Assembly: GCF_900101015.1 (NCBI RefSeq)
Contig: NZ_FNFZ01000020.1
Location: forward strand, 1 to 64,000
Source of the DNA: Sarcina sp. DSM 11001
Lineage (GTDB): Bacteria; Bacillota; Clostridia; Lachnospirales; Lachnospiraceae
DNA length: 64,000 bases
Direction: 5' to 3'
The translations under genes were made by a program, and so were the position numbers. Every line of letters begins with the position of its first letter. Position 1 is the stretch's first letter. The notes beneath the pieces are model-generated. The model saw only the letters and a program-made list of their open reading frames with translations. It searched no databases and was not told the DNA's origin. Of this stretch, positions 52,421 through 61,600 are shown one piece after another.

Positions 52421-52471
52421 CTCCACGAAAGAAGCAGGAGACGATTCATTCCCGGAAGCAGCAGAGGAGAC
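52384..52471 (+). repeat. 27-bp direct repeat joining the HAD and MobA-fusion genes
   Basis: Copy 1 (52384-52410) encodes the last residues of the HAD protein (SFPEAAGET). Copy 2 (52445-52471), with one difference, ends 10 nt before ATG 52482. The second copy supplies the gaggaga that acts as the ribosome binding site of the next gene. Confidence 0.88.
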
Positions 52472-52481
52472 TGGAATTACT

Positions 52482-54281
52482 ATGAGTACTAATACTATGA
52501 TTACGAATACTATGGTTAATAATACTAAGACTGATAATACTAAGACAGATGATGCTAAGACGGAAAATACTAAGAATGACAATATTATTGCTGATAATAA
52601 TTTAGCTGGTAATTCTATAGCTGATAATAAAGACAAAAATTCACTTCCCGTTGTGATCTCTGATACGGCAGCACAGGCAGAGGATGTCTGCGGGGTGCTT
52701 CTTTGCGGAGGAAAGAGCCGCCGCATGGGTGTTGACAAGGCTTCCCTCCCCTGGGGAAGCGGGACTTTCCTGCAGGCAGTCGCCGCCCGTCTGGACATGT
52801 TTTCGGAAAAATATCTGTCTGTTTCCTCAAATGCAAATCCAAATGTAAATGCAAATGCAGATGCAGATCAGGATGCGGGCGCAGGTGCGGATGCGGACGC
52901 AGGTGCAGTGTCAGATTCCGGATCAGGCGAACCCAAAAATGGCCAGTCTGAAAGGAAGGGATTAGCTCCGGATTGGATCGTTCTGCCCGACAAAGTACCG
53001 GACTGTGGTCCCATCGGAGGGATTTATACTGCTCTTTCGACCTGTACTGCCGGGTGGGCTATGGTGGTCTCCTGCGATGTCCCGAAAGTGGAAGAGAGCC
53101 TTTTACGGGTTCTCATGGCCGGCAGGACAGCGGAGGCTGAGATCGTTTATCCCGTCACTTCGGACGGAAGGATGCACCTGACCTGTGCCCTGTACAGGAA
53201 ATCCCTGCTGCCGGTCCTGGAGCAGCATATTGCGGCGCATGACTACCGGCTCCGTTCTCTTCTGGACAAATGCAGGGCGGCTATTGTCCCGCTGGATTCT
53301 GTGCAGGATTCCTTTCTGGAGGACATGCTTGCAAATATTAATACGCCGGAAGACCTGGAAAATGTAAAAACCGGTCCTGAAAACAGGGGCAGAAGAGAAA
53401 TTAAAAAAGACAAAAGCAGCCGGGAGTTTTACCTTCGGGACGACGGGATCCGTATCCACTGCAAGCTGGATTTTCCGGACAATAAATACCGGCAGTCTGT
53501 TCCGGCCGGCATGTCCATACAGAGCGGTTCGGATAGTGTTAGTGTATCCGGCTGGAATTCTGTGGAAAGAACAGAGGGGGATTGTGACCCCGGAACACAA
53601 AAGCTCCCCCTTCTGATCATTTTCCATGGTTTCACCGGTCATATGGAAGAGGATCATATCCGGGCAGTGGCGAGGACTGCCAACGAAACCGGATATGCCG
53701 CTCTGAGAGCCGAGCTCTACGGCCACGGCAGGAGCGGGGGCGATTTCCGGGACCACACCCTTCTGAAATGGATCAGCAACGCGCTCACAGTGATCGACTA
53801 TGCCCGGAGCCTTCCCTTTGTTTCAGAAATACTTGTCTGCGGCCATTCCCAGGGAGGTCTGCTGACCATGCTGGCGGGAGCCATGGAACAGGACCATCTC
53901 AAGGCGATCCTGCCGCTTTCACCTGCATGGATGATTCCGGAAACAGCCCGCCGGGGAGAAGTATTGGGAACCATTTTTGAACCGGAAAAGATCCCGGAGA
54001 AACTGGCCGCCGGGAAGGGTCTGTGCCTGGGCGGCACTTATCTCCGCACGGCGCAGATGGTCGAAGTGGAACCGTCAATACGGAGGTTCAAAAAACCCGT
54101 TCTGCTTGTTCACGGGAGCGCTGACCTTGCCGTGCCGGTGGACTGCTCCGTCAGGGCGGCTGAAATGTACCCGGATGCCCGTCTGGTGATCATTCCTGAG
54201 GACACTCACTGCTATGATTTCCATCTTGACCAGGTGGTGGAAGCAGTGCGGGCTTTTCTCGCTGAGCAGCTGAACAGGTAA
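52482..54281 (+). CDS. MobA-like molybdenum cofactor guanylyltransferase fused to an alpha/beta hydrolase
   Basis: The 599-residue product has three parts. First comes an Asn/Thr/Asp-rich N-terminal tail of ~60 residues. Next is a MobA domain (GVLLCGGKSRRMGVDKASLP; PDKVPDCGPIGGIYTAL; VVSCDVPKV), interrupted at ~120-150 by an Asn/Ala/Asp repeat. From ~305 an alpha/beta-hydrolase follows, with LLIIFHGFTGHMEED, nucleophile Ser in GHSQGG, an acid near HGSADLAVP and His in EDTHCYDF. MobA adds GMP to molybdopterin to make the bis-MGD cofactor that the molybdoenzyme at 4795 should need. MobA fusions are usually with MobB or MoaA, so a hydrolase partner is unexpected. The frame is continuous through all parts. 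Confidence 0.85.
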   Translation: MSTNTMITNTMVNNTKTDNTKTDDAKTENTKNDNIIADNNLAGNSIADNKDKNSLPVVISDTAAQAEDVCGVLLCGGKSRRMGVDKASLPWGSGTFLQAVAARLDMFSEKYLSVSSNANPNVNANADADQDAGAGADADAGAVSDSGSGEPKNGQSERKGLAPDWIVLPDKVPDCGPIGGIYTALSTCTAGWAMVVSCDVPKVEESLLRVLMAGRTAEAEIVYPVTSDGRMHLTCALYRKSLLPVLEQHIAAHDYRLRSLLDKCRAAIVPLDSVQDSFLEDMLANINTPEDLENVKTGPENRGRREIKKDKSSREFYLRDDGIRIHCKLDFPDNKYRQSVPAGMSIQSGSDSVSVSGWNSVERTEGDCDPGTQKLPLLIIFHGFTGHMEEDHIRAVARTANETGYAALRAELYGHGRSGGDFRDHTLLKWISNALTVIDYARSLPFVSEILVCGHSQGGLLTMLAGAMEQDHLKAILPLSPAWMIPETARRGEVLGTIFEPEKIPEKLAAGKGLCLGGTYLRTAQMVEVEPSIRRFKKPVLLVHGSADLAVPVDCSVRAAEMYPDARLVIIPEDTHCYDFHLDQVVEAVRAFLAEQLNR

Positions 54282-54365
54282 TAGGTGATATCAAAGGTAA
54301 TATCCACTTGATCAGCCGGAAACGTCATTCATTCCAGGAACTCAGATGGCTTCACCTGATTCTTC

Positions 54366-54462
54366 AAGACTCGCCCGCGAGTCTTGCGCACCGGATGCGG
54401 GCTTTGAGAAGGCTGGGGGACGAAGCGTAAAGCTGTTTCGGCTGTACAGCCGGAGCAGCTTT
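54366..54462. terminator. Two hairpins between convergent genes
   Basis: AAGACTCGC (54366-54374) pairs with GCGAGTCTT (54377-54385). A nested palindrome follows: AAAGCTG (54429-54435) with CAGCTTT (54456-54462), inside which CGGCTGTACAGCCG is self-complementary. They lie between the MobA fusion (+) and the nucleotidase (-) genes. Confidence 0.6.
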
Positions 54463-54485
54463 CTGCGAAGAATCGAATCTCAGCC

Positions 54486-56843
54486 TTATTCTCCTTCTGT
54501 TTCATAAAAGTTAAAAATGAAAGGGCTGGAACGGCTGACGCTGAAGGTTATGTAGGATTGAGAGTAATATTGGAGCGCTTTGTTGTCTTTCAGACCCATG
54601 TTGATAAGATTCATTCCACCCCTGCCCGGAACGCTTTTCCACAGACTCAGGTCATTTTTGGAGGGGCTCTTGGTCAGCTTCACTCCTCCGTAGATGGCGG
54701 ACAGGTATCGGCCCTGTGCGTCGCTCAAAAGAAAAGTTCCGTCATCGTTTACGCGGGCAGTGAAGACCAGCGTGTTTTCCGGCAGAGGTGCGAGCAGTAT
54801 ATTTTCATATGCCTCAATCTCTGCCCCTTTCAGGCCGGTCCCTTTTACTTTGTCTGTGAGGGCAGTACCACTGGCTTCATGATAGAGCACGTAGGTGTGT
54901 CCGTCTTCAGGCTGAACAGCCAGCGTGGCGGCGGCTTCCAGATCTGATGAGGAAGGTGCGTCCGGATCTTCCGGACAGATGACGGACCAGTGCCAGTTAA
55001 AGCTGTCCGGGGTCAGCTCACCCTGAGCCGCACAGCGCTCGCGGACGTATTCCGCGATCATGTCATGAATAGTTCCCCCGTTTTCGTCATCCGCCTGAGA
55101 CCAGATTGCGTCCTTTTCGCTGAAGGAGCGCATGCCGCACGATGAGTTGCCCAGAATATAGTTGTTTACGCTGGCCAGATAGAGGGTATCTTCTTCAAAC
55201 GGTCTCCCGTTGGAAAAACCTTCGATACGGACCCGGCTGCCCTTTGGCTTCGACAGGTCGTAAGTAAAATTCAGACCGCCGAAAACCAGGTTTGTAAAAT
55301 TGCTGCCCTTTTCATAGATATAGACCTGCCCGTTGATCCTGCGCGCTTTGAGGTGGTCTTCCGCGTTTTCTTCCAGGACAGAACGGATATCCCGGCCGTA
55401 AATGGGCAGCACATAGATGGTGTTGCTATAAGTGTACAGTCTATAGACATCCCGCATTGTGAAATCACCGGGAGAAACCGTATAGCCGCTGTTGACAAAA
55501 GAATTCACGGACATATCCACGTCCAGGTGATCAAGTCCCGCGGCGCTTTTGAGGGCTGCGGTCCCGGATTCACCGTATTTTTCCCTGAGCCGCCTGGTGG
55601 GGATCTCCATGATCGCTTTGCTTACCAGATCGACGGTATCGGTCTGCCGGGTAAGAAACTCATAGCTCTGGTCCCAGCCGTCCCCGGTTGTGCCGATTGG
55701 TTTTTCAATCTCTGCTTCAGCCGCTGCGGCATAGGGGCGGATTTTTTCCTTGAGTGCCTGGTCGGCTTCATAATCTCCGGGGTTGAGATTTTCTGAATCC
55801 GTGAGTTCCCAGACCAGCCTGCCTTCAGGATCCTCTGAGAAGCGGAAGACACTCTTTGTCAGATCCGTACCTCCGCCGTTTACGACAGGGATCTGTTTTC
55901 CTGCGCGGTCAGTCCGGGAGGTGTTGGAATAGCTGCTGGTGTGATCGTGTCCGAGAATGACAAAGTCGATCCCTTCGCTCTCACGGATCATCCGCGCCCC
56001 CTGATCTTCAGTGTTGATGCCGAAACGCAGCCCGGAACCGGCTTCTCCCATACCGCTGTGATAAGAGACTATGATGAATTCGCAGCCCTCGTCCTTCATC
56101 TGCGGAAGATACAGCCCTGCCTCCCAGGCCGTGGACCAGGTATCATTCTCAGGATGCCGGAACATGAGACCGGGATAATTGGCGGGCTGGTCCCAGCGGG
56201 TGATATCCGTGTTTTCAAAACCAAGGATCCCGATCTTGTGGTCATGACCGTTAACGCTGATCGTCTTGATGATGTAGGGCGTAAACGCGTTATCTCCGCG
56301 CGCGCAGGCCGGATCAGAGCCGTCATGGCAGATATTGGCCGCCAGTACCGGAACACCGTTTTCATCCAGCCACTGATAGACGCCGCGCATATTGTCCCAC
56401 TCAAAATTGAACTCGTGATTGCCCGGGACAAAGGCGTCATAGCCGATCTCCTTCAGGCAGACCGCCATGGCGGGCGGATCATTCGAAGTGCCGGCACTGC
56501 GCTGCTGGAGCTGTACTTGGGATACCTGAGTACCCTGGAACAGATCGCCGTTGTCAATAAGGAGTACGTTTTCCGGCCCGTATTTCTGTCGGATCTGCCG
56601 GACCGCCGTTGAGATCCGCAGCAGATTATTTTTTTCCTCATGACCGGTCAGAAGATTGACATCCCAGCATTTGCCGTGTATGTCGGTCGTGGTCAGAATG
56701 ACGACCTCTGTGGAGGCCTGTTCCTCCTGTTCCGCCGGCCGTTCCGCCGCCGGCGGAAAGACAGGTAAGGCACGGAAAGTAAAAAACAAGACGATCAGAA
56801 ACAAAACGAACGCCGGAACTGCCCATGGGAACAGTCTTTTCAT
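54486..56843 (-). CDS. Membrane-anchored 5'-nucleotidase / cyclic phosphodiesterase (UshA/CpdB-like)
   Basis: The 785-residue protein has an N-terminal anchor or signal helix (FVLFLIVLFFTFRAL). A calcineurin-like domain follows with TTDIHGK, IDNGDLFQGT, GNHEFN and GHDHTSS. A 5'-nucleotidase C-terminal domain (VNSFVNSGYTVSPGDFTMRD and YTYSNTIYVLPIYG) and an extra C-terminal beta domain (~650-785) come last. These enzymes hydrolyse nucleotides or 2',3'-cyclic nucleotides outside the membrane for nucleoside scavenging. ATG 56843 has aggagg 5 nt upstream. It is divergent from the kinase gene. Confidence 0.9.
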   Translation of the reverse strand: MKRLFPWAVPAFVLFLIVLFFTFRALPVFPPAAERPAEQEEQASTEVVILTTTDIHGKCWDVNLLTGHEEKNNLLRISTAVRQIRQKYGPENVLLIDNGDLFQGTQVSQVQLQQRSAGTSNDPPAMAVCLKEIGYDAFVPGNHEFNFEWDNMRGVYQWLDENGVPVLAANICHDGSDPACARGDNAFTPYIIKTISVNGHDHKIGILGFENTDITRWDQPANYPGLMFRHPENDTWSTAWEAGLYLPQMKDEGCEFIIVSYHSGMGEAGSGLRFGINTEDQGARMIRESEGIDFVILGHDHTSSYSNTSRTDRAGKQIPVVNGGGTDLTKSVFRFSEDPEGRLVWELTDSENLNPGDYEADQALKEKIRPYAAAAEAEIEKPIGTTGDGWDQSYEFLTRQTDTVDLVSKAIMEIPTRRLREKYGESGTAALKSAAGLDHLDVDMSVNSFVNSGYTVSPGDFTMRDVYRLYTYSNTIYVLPIYGRDIRSVLEENAEDHLKARRINGQVYIYEKGSNFTNLVFGGLNFTYDLSKPKGSRVRIEGFSNGRPFEEDTLYLASVNNYILGNSSCGMRSFSEKDAIWSQADDENGGTIHDMIAEYVRERCAAQGELTPDSFNWHWSVICPEDPDAPSSSDLEAAATLAVQPEDGHTYVLYHEASGTALTDKVKGTGLKGAEIEAYENILLAPLPENTLVFTARVNDDGTFLLSDAQGRYLSAIYGGVKLTKSPSKNDLSLWKSVPGRGGMNLINMGLKDNKALQYYSQSYITFSVSRSSPFIFNFYETEGE

Positions 56844-57007
56844 AAATGCCTCCTTGCAGGAATACGGGATTTTTATGCGGAAAACAGTAAAATGAAGTAT
56901 CAGATACAGAACAGAATAAAGTGGGTGGTTGTACATATGATTTTAACAATCAGCAGCAGGACTGTCCAGAATTGTTGACAGCCTTTTGCGGTCTTTTAAG
57001 GTATGGC

Positions 57008-57036
57008 TTGTAACTGGCCGGTTTTAAAAATATAAT
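57008..57036 (+). promoter_or_regulatory. Sigma-A-like promoter for the Ser/Thr kinase gene
   Basis: TTGTAA (57008-57013) and TATAAT (57031-57036) are separated by 17 bp. Transcription would start near 57043, leaving a ~24-nt leader. Confidence 0.78.
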
Positions 57037-57066
57037 GATGTTAAAAATTGACGGGAAAGCAGAAAA

Positions 57067-59250
57067 ATGAGTGTATACGATATTAAATGCAGGATAATTG
57101 AAGAAGAACTGAAAACCTTCTGGCCTCAGTGGCATGTTGTGAAACGGCTCGGCGGCGGGTCTTTTGGTGATGTTTTTCAGATTTACAGGGACAAGTACGG
57201 AATCCGTGTCGAGTCTGCCCTAAAGGTCATCCAGATCAGTGACGAGACGGAGACTAGTATCCTGATTCCTGTGTCCCAGGGGATACTTGAGGGGGATAAA
57301 CAGAAAACGTCTGACACGGCAGGCGTCTTCAATAAAAATCTTCATGAGGAACACTTTCAATCCGGGAAAAAAGCCGTATACGGCGACCCCGAAACTATAC
57401 CTGAAGATCTTCGCAATGAGATTAAGATTATGGAAGCCCTGCGCGGTGCGCCGAATATCGTTGTCATTGAAGATTTTCATTGTAAAAAGGAAGGCACCAC
57501 AAATTCACTTTTTGTCCGGATGGAGCTTCTCTCCAGTTTTCAGGAAATACTCCATAACCGTCTGAAGAATCAGGAACTGTTTTCACAACAGGAAGTGCTG
57601 AAGATTGGCAGGGACGTCTGTACGGCACTGATGTATTGTGAGAAAAAGGGTATTATCCACAGGGACCTCAAACCTGCCAATCTCTTTGTAGATGAATTCG
57701 GGAATTTCAAGGTGGGAGATTTCGGTGTTTCCAAACGTCTGGATACGGTGCATCTGGCCCATACTATGACCGGAGTCGGGACCATTTCCTACATGGCTCC
57801 TGAGATTTACAGAGGACAATCCTACAACAATACGGTGGACATCTATGCTCTTGGCCTCATCCTCTACCAGCTTCTCAACGGCTGCCGTATTCCTTTTCTC
57901 CAGGCTTCAGGTTCCTACAATGCCTGTGACATCGACAGTGCCAATTACCGGCGCCTTCATGGAGACCCCGTCCCGTCGCTGGCCGGGATGCCGACCGGCT
58001 TCGGGGATGAAACGGTGGATCCTGCCCTGGATGCTATTCTTCGCAAAGCTTTCGCGCCTCAAATTGGAGATCGCTATCAGACCGCCGTGGAGTTTTACCA
58101 GGCTCTGGATTCCTGGGGAAACGCACAGAGTTCAGAAGAAAATGTTCTTCAGGGGTATGTGCAGGGGGGTGAGCAGAATAACGTAAAAAAACCTTCACAG
58201 GGTGGCTTCAGACAGAATGACAGAAGAGAGCCCGCACAGGGCTTTGGGCAGAATGCCGGAAAAAAACCTTCACAGAGTACAGTACGGAAAAGCGGAAATA
58301 ATCATGAATATGTCAGGCAGATAGAAAAACATAAAAGCTTCATTTGGCTGATCCCATTAGTGATGCTTATTTTACTCTTGCTCGGGGGCGGAGCAGCCAT
58401 CAACAGAATGGCCAGGGAACAGACAGCCCGGTCCGGCAGCAGCGTCTCTCCTGATTCAGACAGCCTGGCACCGTCAAATGACAGTCTGCAAAATGAAGAT
58501 CTGCAAAATAAGGATCTGCAAAATGAAGATACTGATGGCGGCCGGGTCGGAGAAGAAGAGCTGGAAGAGGAAAAGAAAGTAGAACCGGCATCAGGATACG
58601 TTCAGGGTGTGCTGACAGACAGCTGGGAAGAAATCGCTGCAGCCGGAGAGAATGGTACTTATGCAGATAAATACAGCATAGGGGATCAAAAAGAGCTGGA
58701 CCTCGGAGATGAAGGATTGATCCGGATGGAGCTTGTAGCTATGGATGCCGATGAACTGGCAGACGGAAGCGGTAAAGCGCATATGACCTGGGTGGCGAAG
58801 GATCTCATCAGGTCTGATCATTATATGAATCCAACTGATACGAATGAGGGCGGCTGGCAGGAATCGGATATTCGTTCCTGGCTCCATGAGAGTATCCTTC
58901 CTCTCTTTCCGGAGACTGTCAGAGCTAATATCAAAGAGGTCACCAAGTATTCGTATTCCCGCACTGAGAATGGCACGGTTGCGTCACAGGATATGATCTG
59001 GATCCCCTCTGTGCGGGAGACTCTGGGAGGAGATTCCTGGGAGGATTGCGGACCGGATTATACGGCAGTCTTTTTGGAAGATGAAGGAAGACATAAGTAT
59101 CATCCGGGGAATTCAGCACCGTCCTGGTGGTGGCTGCGGTCTGCTTCCAGCCGCCGTACCGGTATTTTTTCCAGCGTCCATTATTATGGAGGCAGATTTG
59201 GAGACTATGCGAGTAAGGAACTTGGTGTGGCGATTGGTTTCTGTTTATGA
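57067..59250 (+). CDS. Transmembrane Ser/Thr protein kinase with extracellular DUF6273-like domain
   Basis: The 727-residue protein has a Hanks-type kinase domain: Gly loop LGGGSFGDV (28-36), Lys53, Glu118 of helix C, HRDLKPAN with Asp200, DFG 218-220 and the APE-like MAPEIYRG. An unusual ~50-residue insert (60-111) lies between Lys53 and helix C. A Gln/Asn-rich linker leads to one transmembrane helix (424-445). Outside is a Ser/Asp/Glu linker with DLQNEDLQNKD-type repeats, then a ~180-residue domain with DIRSWLHESILPLFPE and WWWLRSASSRRTGIF, the pattern of DUF6273/sulfatase-modifying-factor-like domains. There are no PASTA repeats. It may sense an external ligand and signal inward. Confidence 0.88.
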   Translation: MSVYDIKCRIIEEELKTFWPQWHVVKRLGGGSFGDVFQIYRDKYGIRVESALKVIQISDETETSILIPVSQGILEGDKQKTSDTAGVFNKNLHEEHFQSGKKAVYGDPETIPEDLRNEIKIMEALRGAPNIVVIEDFHCKKEGTTNSLFVRMELLSSFQEILHNRLKNQELFSQQEVLKIGRDVCTALMYCEKKGIIHRDLKPANLFVDEFGNFKVGDFGVSKRLDTVHLAHTMTGVGTISYMAPEIYRGQSYNNTVDIYALGLILYQLLNGCRIPFLQASGSYNACDIDSANYRRLHGDPVPSLAGMPTGFGDETVDPALDAILRKAFAPQIGDRYQTAVEFYQALDSWGNAQSSEENVLQGYVQGGEQNNVKKPSQGGFRQNDRREPAQGFGQNAGKKPSQSTVRKSGNNHEYVRQIEKHKSFIWLIPLVMLILLLLGGGAAINRMAREQTARSGSSVSPDSDSLAPSNDSLQNEDLQNKDLQNEDTDGGRVGEEELEEEKKVEPASGYVQGVLTDSWEEIAAAGENGTYADKYSIGDQKELDLGDEGLIRMELVAMDADELADGSGKAHMTWVAKDLIRSDHYMNPTDTNEGGWQESDIRSWLHESILPLFPETVRANIKEVTKYSYSRTENGTVASQDMIWIPSVRETLGGDSWEDCGPDYTAVFLEDEGRHKYHPGNSAPSWWWLRSASSRRTGIFSSVHYYGGRFGDYASKELGVAIGFCL

Positions 59251-59305
59251 TCCGGATGAAAAAGCTCAGCCTGTATCTGCCATTGCCCGGAGAGGTTATC
59301 AGGAG

Positions 59306-61111
59306 ATGAGAATAAAAGACGCCCTCAAGGCGCTGATCCGTAAAAAAGAGCGGGGGAGCCTGATCCCCATGGAGACGGTCTGGACACAGCAGGCGGATGA
59401 CGAAAACCAGGTGCCGCTTCCGGAGTATCCCCGTCCGCAGTTGAAAAGAGCGTCCTGGCTGTGTCTGAACGGGTGGTGGGAGTATGCCTTCACAGGAACC
59501 CGCGAAGTTCCTGAGAGACCCGACGGCAGGATCCTGGTCCCCTTTTCGCCGGAGACCTCCCGGTCCGGTGTCGGCAGGACGCTGCATCCCGGAGAAGCCC
59601 TCTGGTATCGGAGAGAGATCGACCCGGCTGCTGTTCCCGCCTTGAACGGCAGGAAAAAGGGAGCAAGACTCCTGTTCCATTTCGGTGCTGTGGACGAACG
59701 CTGCACAGTCTGGTGGAACCGTCATCGTCTGGGCAGGCACCGGGGCGGATATCTGCCTTTCACCTTTGACGTGACGGATTTTCTGCGGGAAGGAAAAAAT
59801 GAACTGCTCGTGCGTGTCCTTGATGACACAGACCAGGGACCGGCCTGCCGGGGGAAGCAAAAGCTCCACCCGGGCGGGATGTTCTATACACCTCAGAGCG
59901 GGATCTGGCAGACCGTATGGATGGAGTGGGTCCCGGAAAACTATATACAGGAACTGAAGATCCTGCCCCATGTGGAAGAGGGGGAAGTGGAATTCAGGTT
60001 CTGTATGAAAAAACCGGCTGCCGGCAGGATACGGACCGCCTGCGGGTACAATACCTGTGTGTCGGAAAAGGATTTTCAGGAGGACGGCTCCGGCACCTGC
60101 CGGATCCATCTGGAGGACCCGGTCCTTTGGAGCCCGGAGAGCCCGCATCTGTATTCTGTAAAAATAGAGATAGGGGAGGACGAGGTCGAGAGCTATTTCG
60201 CCATGCGCTCTTTTGGAACGGGAAAGGACGAGAACGGAAATCCCTGTCTCACCCTGAACGGACAGCCGTATTTTTTCCACGGCGTCCTGGATCAGGGATA
60301 CTGGCCGGAGAGCCTGATGACCGCTCCTTCCGACGAAGCGATGTGTTTCGATATCAGCCAGATGAAAAAGCTGGGATTCAACATGCTGCGCAAGCACGCG
60401 AAGATCGAACCGCTGCGCTGGTATTATCACTGCGACCGCATGGGGATGGTCGTCTGGCAGGACATGGTCAACGGCGGCGGGCCTATTCCCGCCCTGCTCT
60501 GCACCTATGCTCCGACCGGCCTGCCCCTGCTCGGCAAGGTCCTGTCCGACCGCCATTATAAGCTCCTGTCCAGGGAGGACGCCCGTGAGCGCGGGCGCTT
60601 TGAGAAAGAACTGCTGGCTATGATCCACCACCTGTCAAATGCGCCCTGCATCGGTATGTGGGTGATCTTTAATGAAGGCTGGGGACAGTTTGATTCAGTC
60701 CGGCTGACTGAGCTTGTCAGACAGGAGGACCCGTCCCGGCCTGTTGACCACGCCAGCGGCTGGTTTGACCAGAAAGCGGGAGACATCTGCAGTGTCCACA
60801 ATTACTTCCGCGACCTGGTGGTCGAAAAGGATCCGGCAGGCCGCGCTTTCGTGATCTCCGAGTACGGCGGCATCACCTGCAGAGTCCCCGGACATGTTTC
60901 CACAGAAGGCACCTACGGCTACCATGCGGAGACGACGGAGACCTTTGCTCCGCGCTTTCATGCTCTGATGGAGGAGATCAGGAGTCTGCGGGAAAAGGGG
61001 CTGGCCGGAGCCGTATATACGCAGGTCTCTGATATTGAGGAGGAAGACAACGGGCTTCTGACTTATGACAGAAGTGTTAATAAGGGCTTGCCTACTGACA
61101 CGATTAACTGA
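59306..61111 (+). CDS. Glycoside hydrolase family 2 enzyme
   Basis: The 601-residue protein starts at ATG 59306, the first in-frame ATG after the kinase stop at 59250. It has a sugar-binding jelly-roll (SWLCLNGWWEYAF; ALWYRREIDP), an immunoglobulin-like domain and a TIM barrel with acid/base Glu457 in WVIFNEGWGQ and nucleophile Glu519 in VISEYGG. Family members act as beta-galactosidases, beta-glucuronidases or beta-mannosidases. No signal peptide is present, so it is intracellular. It has no accessory C-terminal domain. The frame is open upstream into the kinase gene, so an earlier start (59207) is possible; the two genes are likely one transcript. Confidence 0.88.
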   Translation: MRIKDALKALIRKKERGSLIPMETVWTQQADDENQVPLPEYPRPQLKRASWLCLNGWWEYAFTGTREVPERPDGRILVPFSPETSRSGVGRTLHPGEALWYRREIDPAAVPALNGRKKGARLLFHFGAVDERCTVWWNRHRLGRHRGGYLPFTFDVTDFLREGKNELLVRVLDDTDQGPACRGKQKLHPGGMFYTPQSGIWQTVWMEWVPENYIQELKILPHVEEGEVEFRFCMKKPAAGRIRTACGYNTCVSEKDFQEDGSGTCRIHLEDPVLWSPESPHLYSVKIEIGEDEVESYFAMRSFGTGKDENGNPCLTLNGQPYFFHGVLDQGYWPESLMTAPSDEAMCFDISQMKKLGFNMLRKHAKIEPLRWYYHCDRMGMVVWQDMVNGGGPIPALLCTYAPTGLPLLGKVLSDRHYKLLSREDARERGRFEKELLAMIHHLSNAPCIGMWVIFNEGWGQFDSVRLTELVRQEDPSRPVDHASGWFDQKAGDICSVHNYFRDLVVEKDPAGRAFVISEYGGITCRVPGHVSTEGTYGYHAETTETFAPRFHALMEEIRSLREKGLAGAVYTQVSDIEEEDNGLLTYDRSVNKGLPTDTIN

Positions 61112-61264
61112 ATCTGTCCGTACAAAAAGGGCAGGGGACGGCTCTTTGTCTCCTGTCTCCAAACCGTCTTCCTGTCCCTGTGCCCTCTTATCCTTTTGTC
61201 TCCTTGTACCTCTGCTTCCCGCTTAGAAGCGCCGGTTTTCAGATATTTTCACACTTCTTCATGC

Positions 61265-61298
61265 AAAAGGCGTATCGGCTGCCCCTGATACGCCTTTT
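61265..61298 (+). terminator. Intrinsic terminator after the GH2 gene
   Basis: AAAAGGCGTATC (61265-61276) pairs with GATACGCCTTTT (61287-61298); the 3' arm ends in T. It ends the kinase-GH2 unit. Confidence 0.85.
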
Positions 61299-61439
61299 AA
61301 TATTCCTGATGTGATCCTGATTTTCCTAGTCGCTGAAAAAGGGTCTTTCTTTGTAAAAGATGCGTAAAAACACCTTGACCACAGCTATTGAGTGAACGGT
61401 TATTTTTTACGGACGGCAGTCAGTCTGCCAATGTGTGTC

Positions 61440-61468
61440 TTGTAACTTTCTCACAAAAAAAATATAAT
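61440..61468 (+). promoter_or_regulatory. Sigma-A-like promoter for the hydantoinase cluster
   Basis: TTGTAA (61440-61445) and TATAAT (61463-61468) are 17 bp apart, the same box pair as at 57008. Transcription should start near 61475, giving a ~125-nt leader without a recognised riboswitch. The rest of the 489-bp gap shows only the terminator at 61265. Confidence 0.85.
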
Positions 61469-61600
61469 AGTAGGGAAGATTACTGACAAATCTGTGCATT
61501 TCAGGACTTCTTCACAAGTGAGTGCTGAAGCTGGGTTCTGCGCGCCGGATACAGGCAGATATCTGTTACATTTTTACCGGAAATGGAATGGGTTTGATAT

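Noticed and set aside
58940-60631. 563-residue minus-strand frame across the kinase end and GH2 gene
   Set aside because: It spans two genes on the other strand that have catalytic motifs, and shows no domain.
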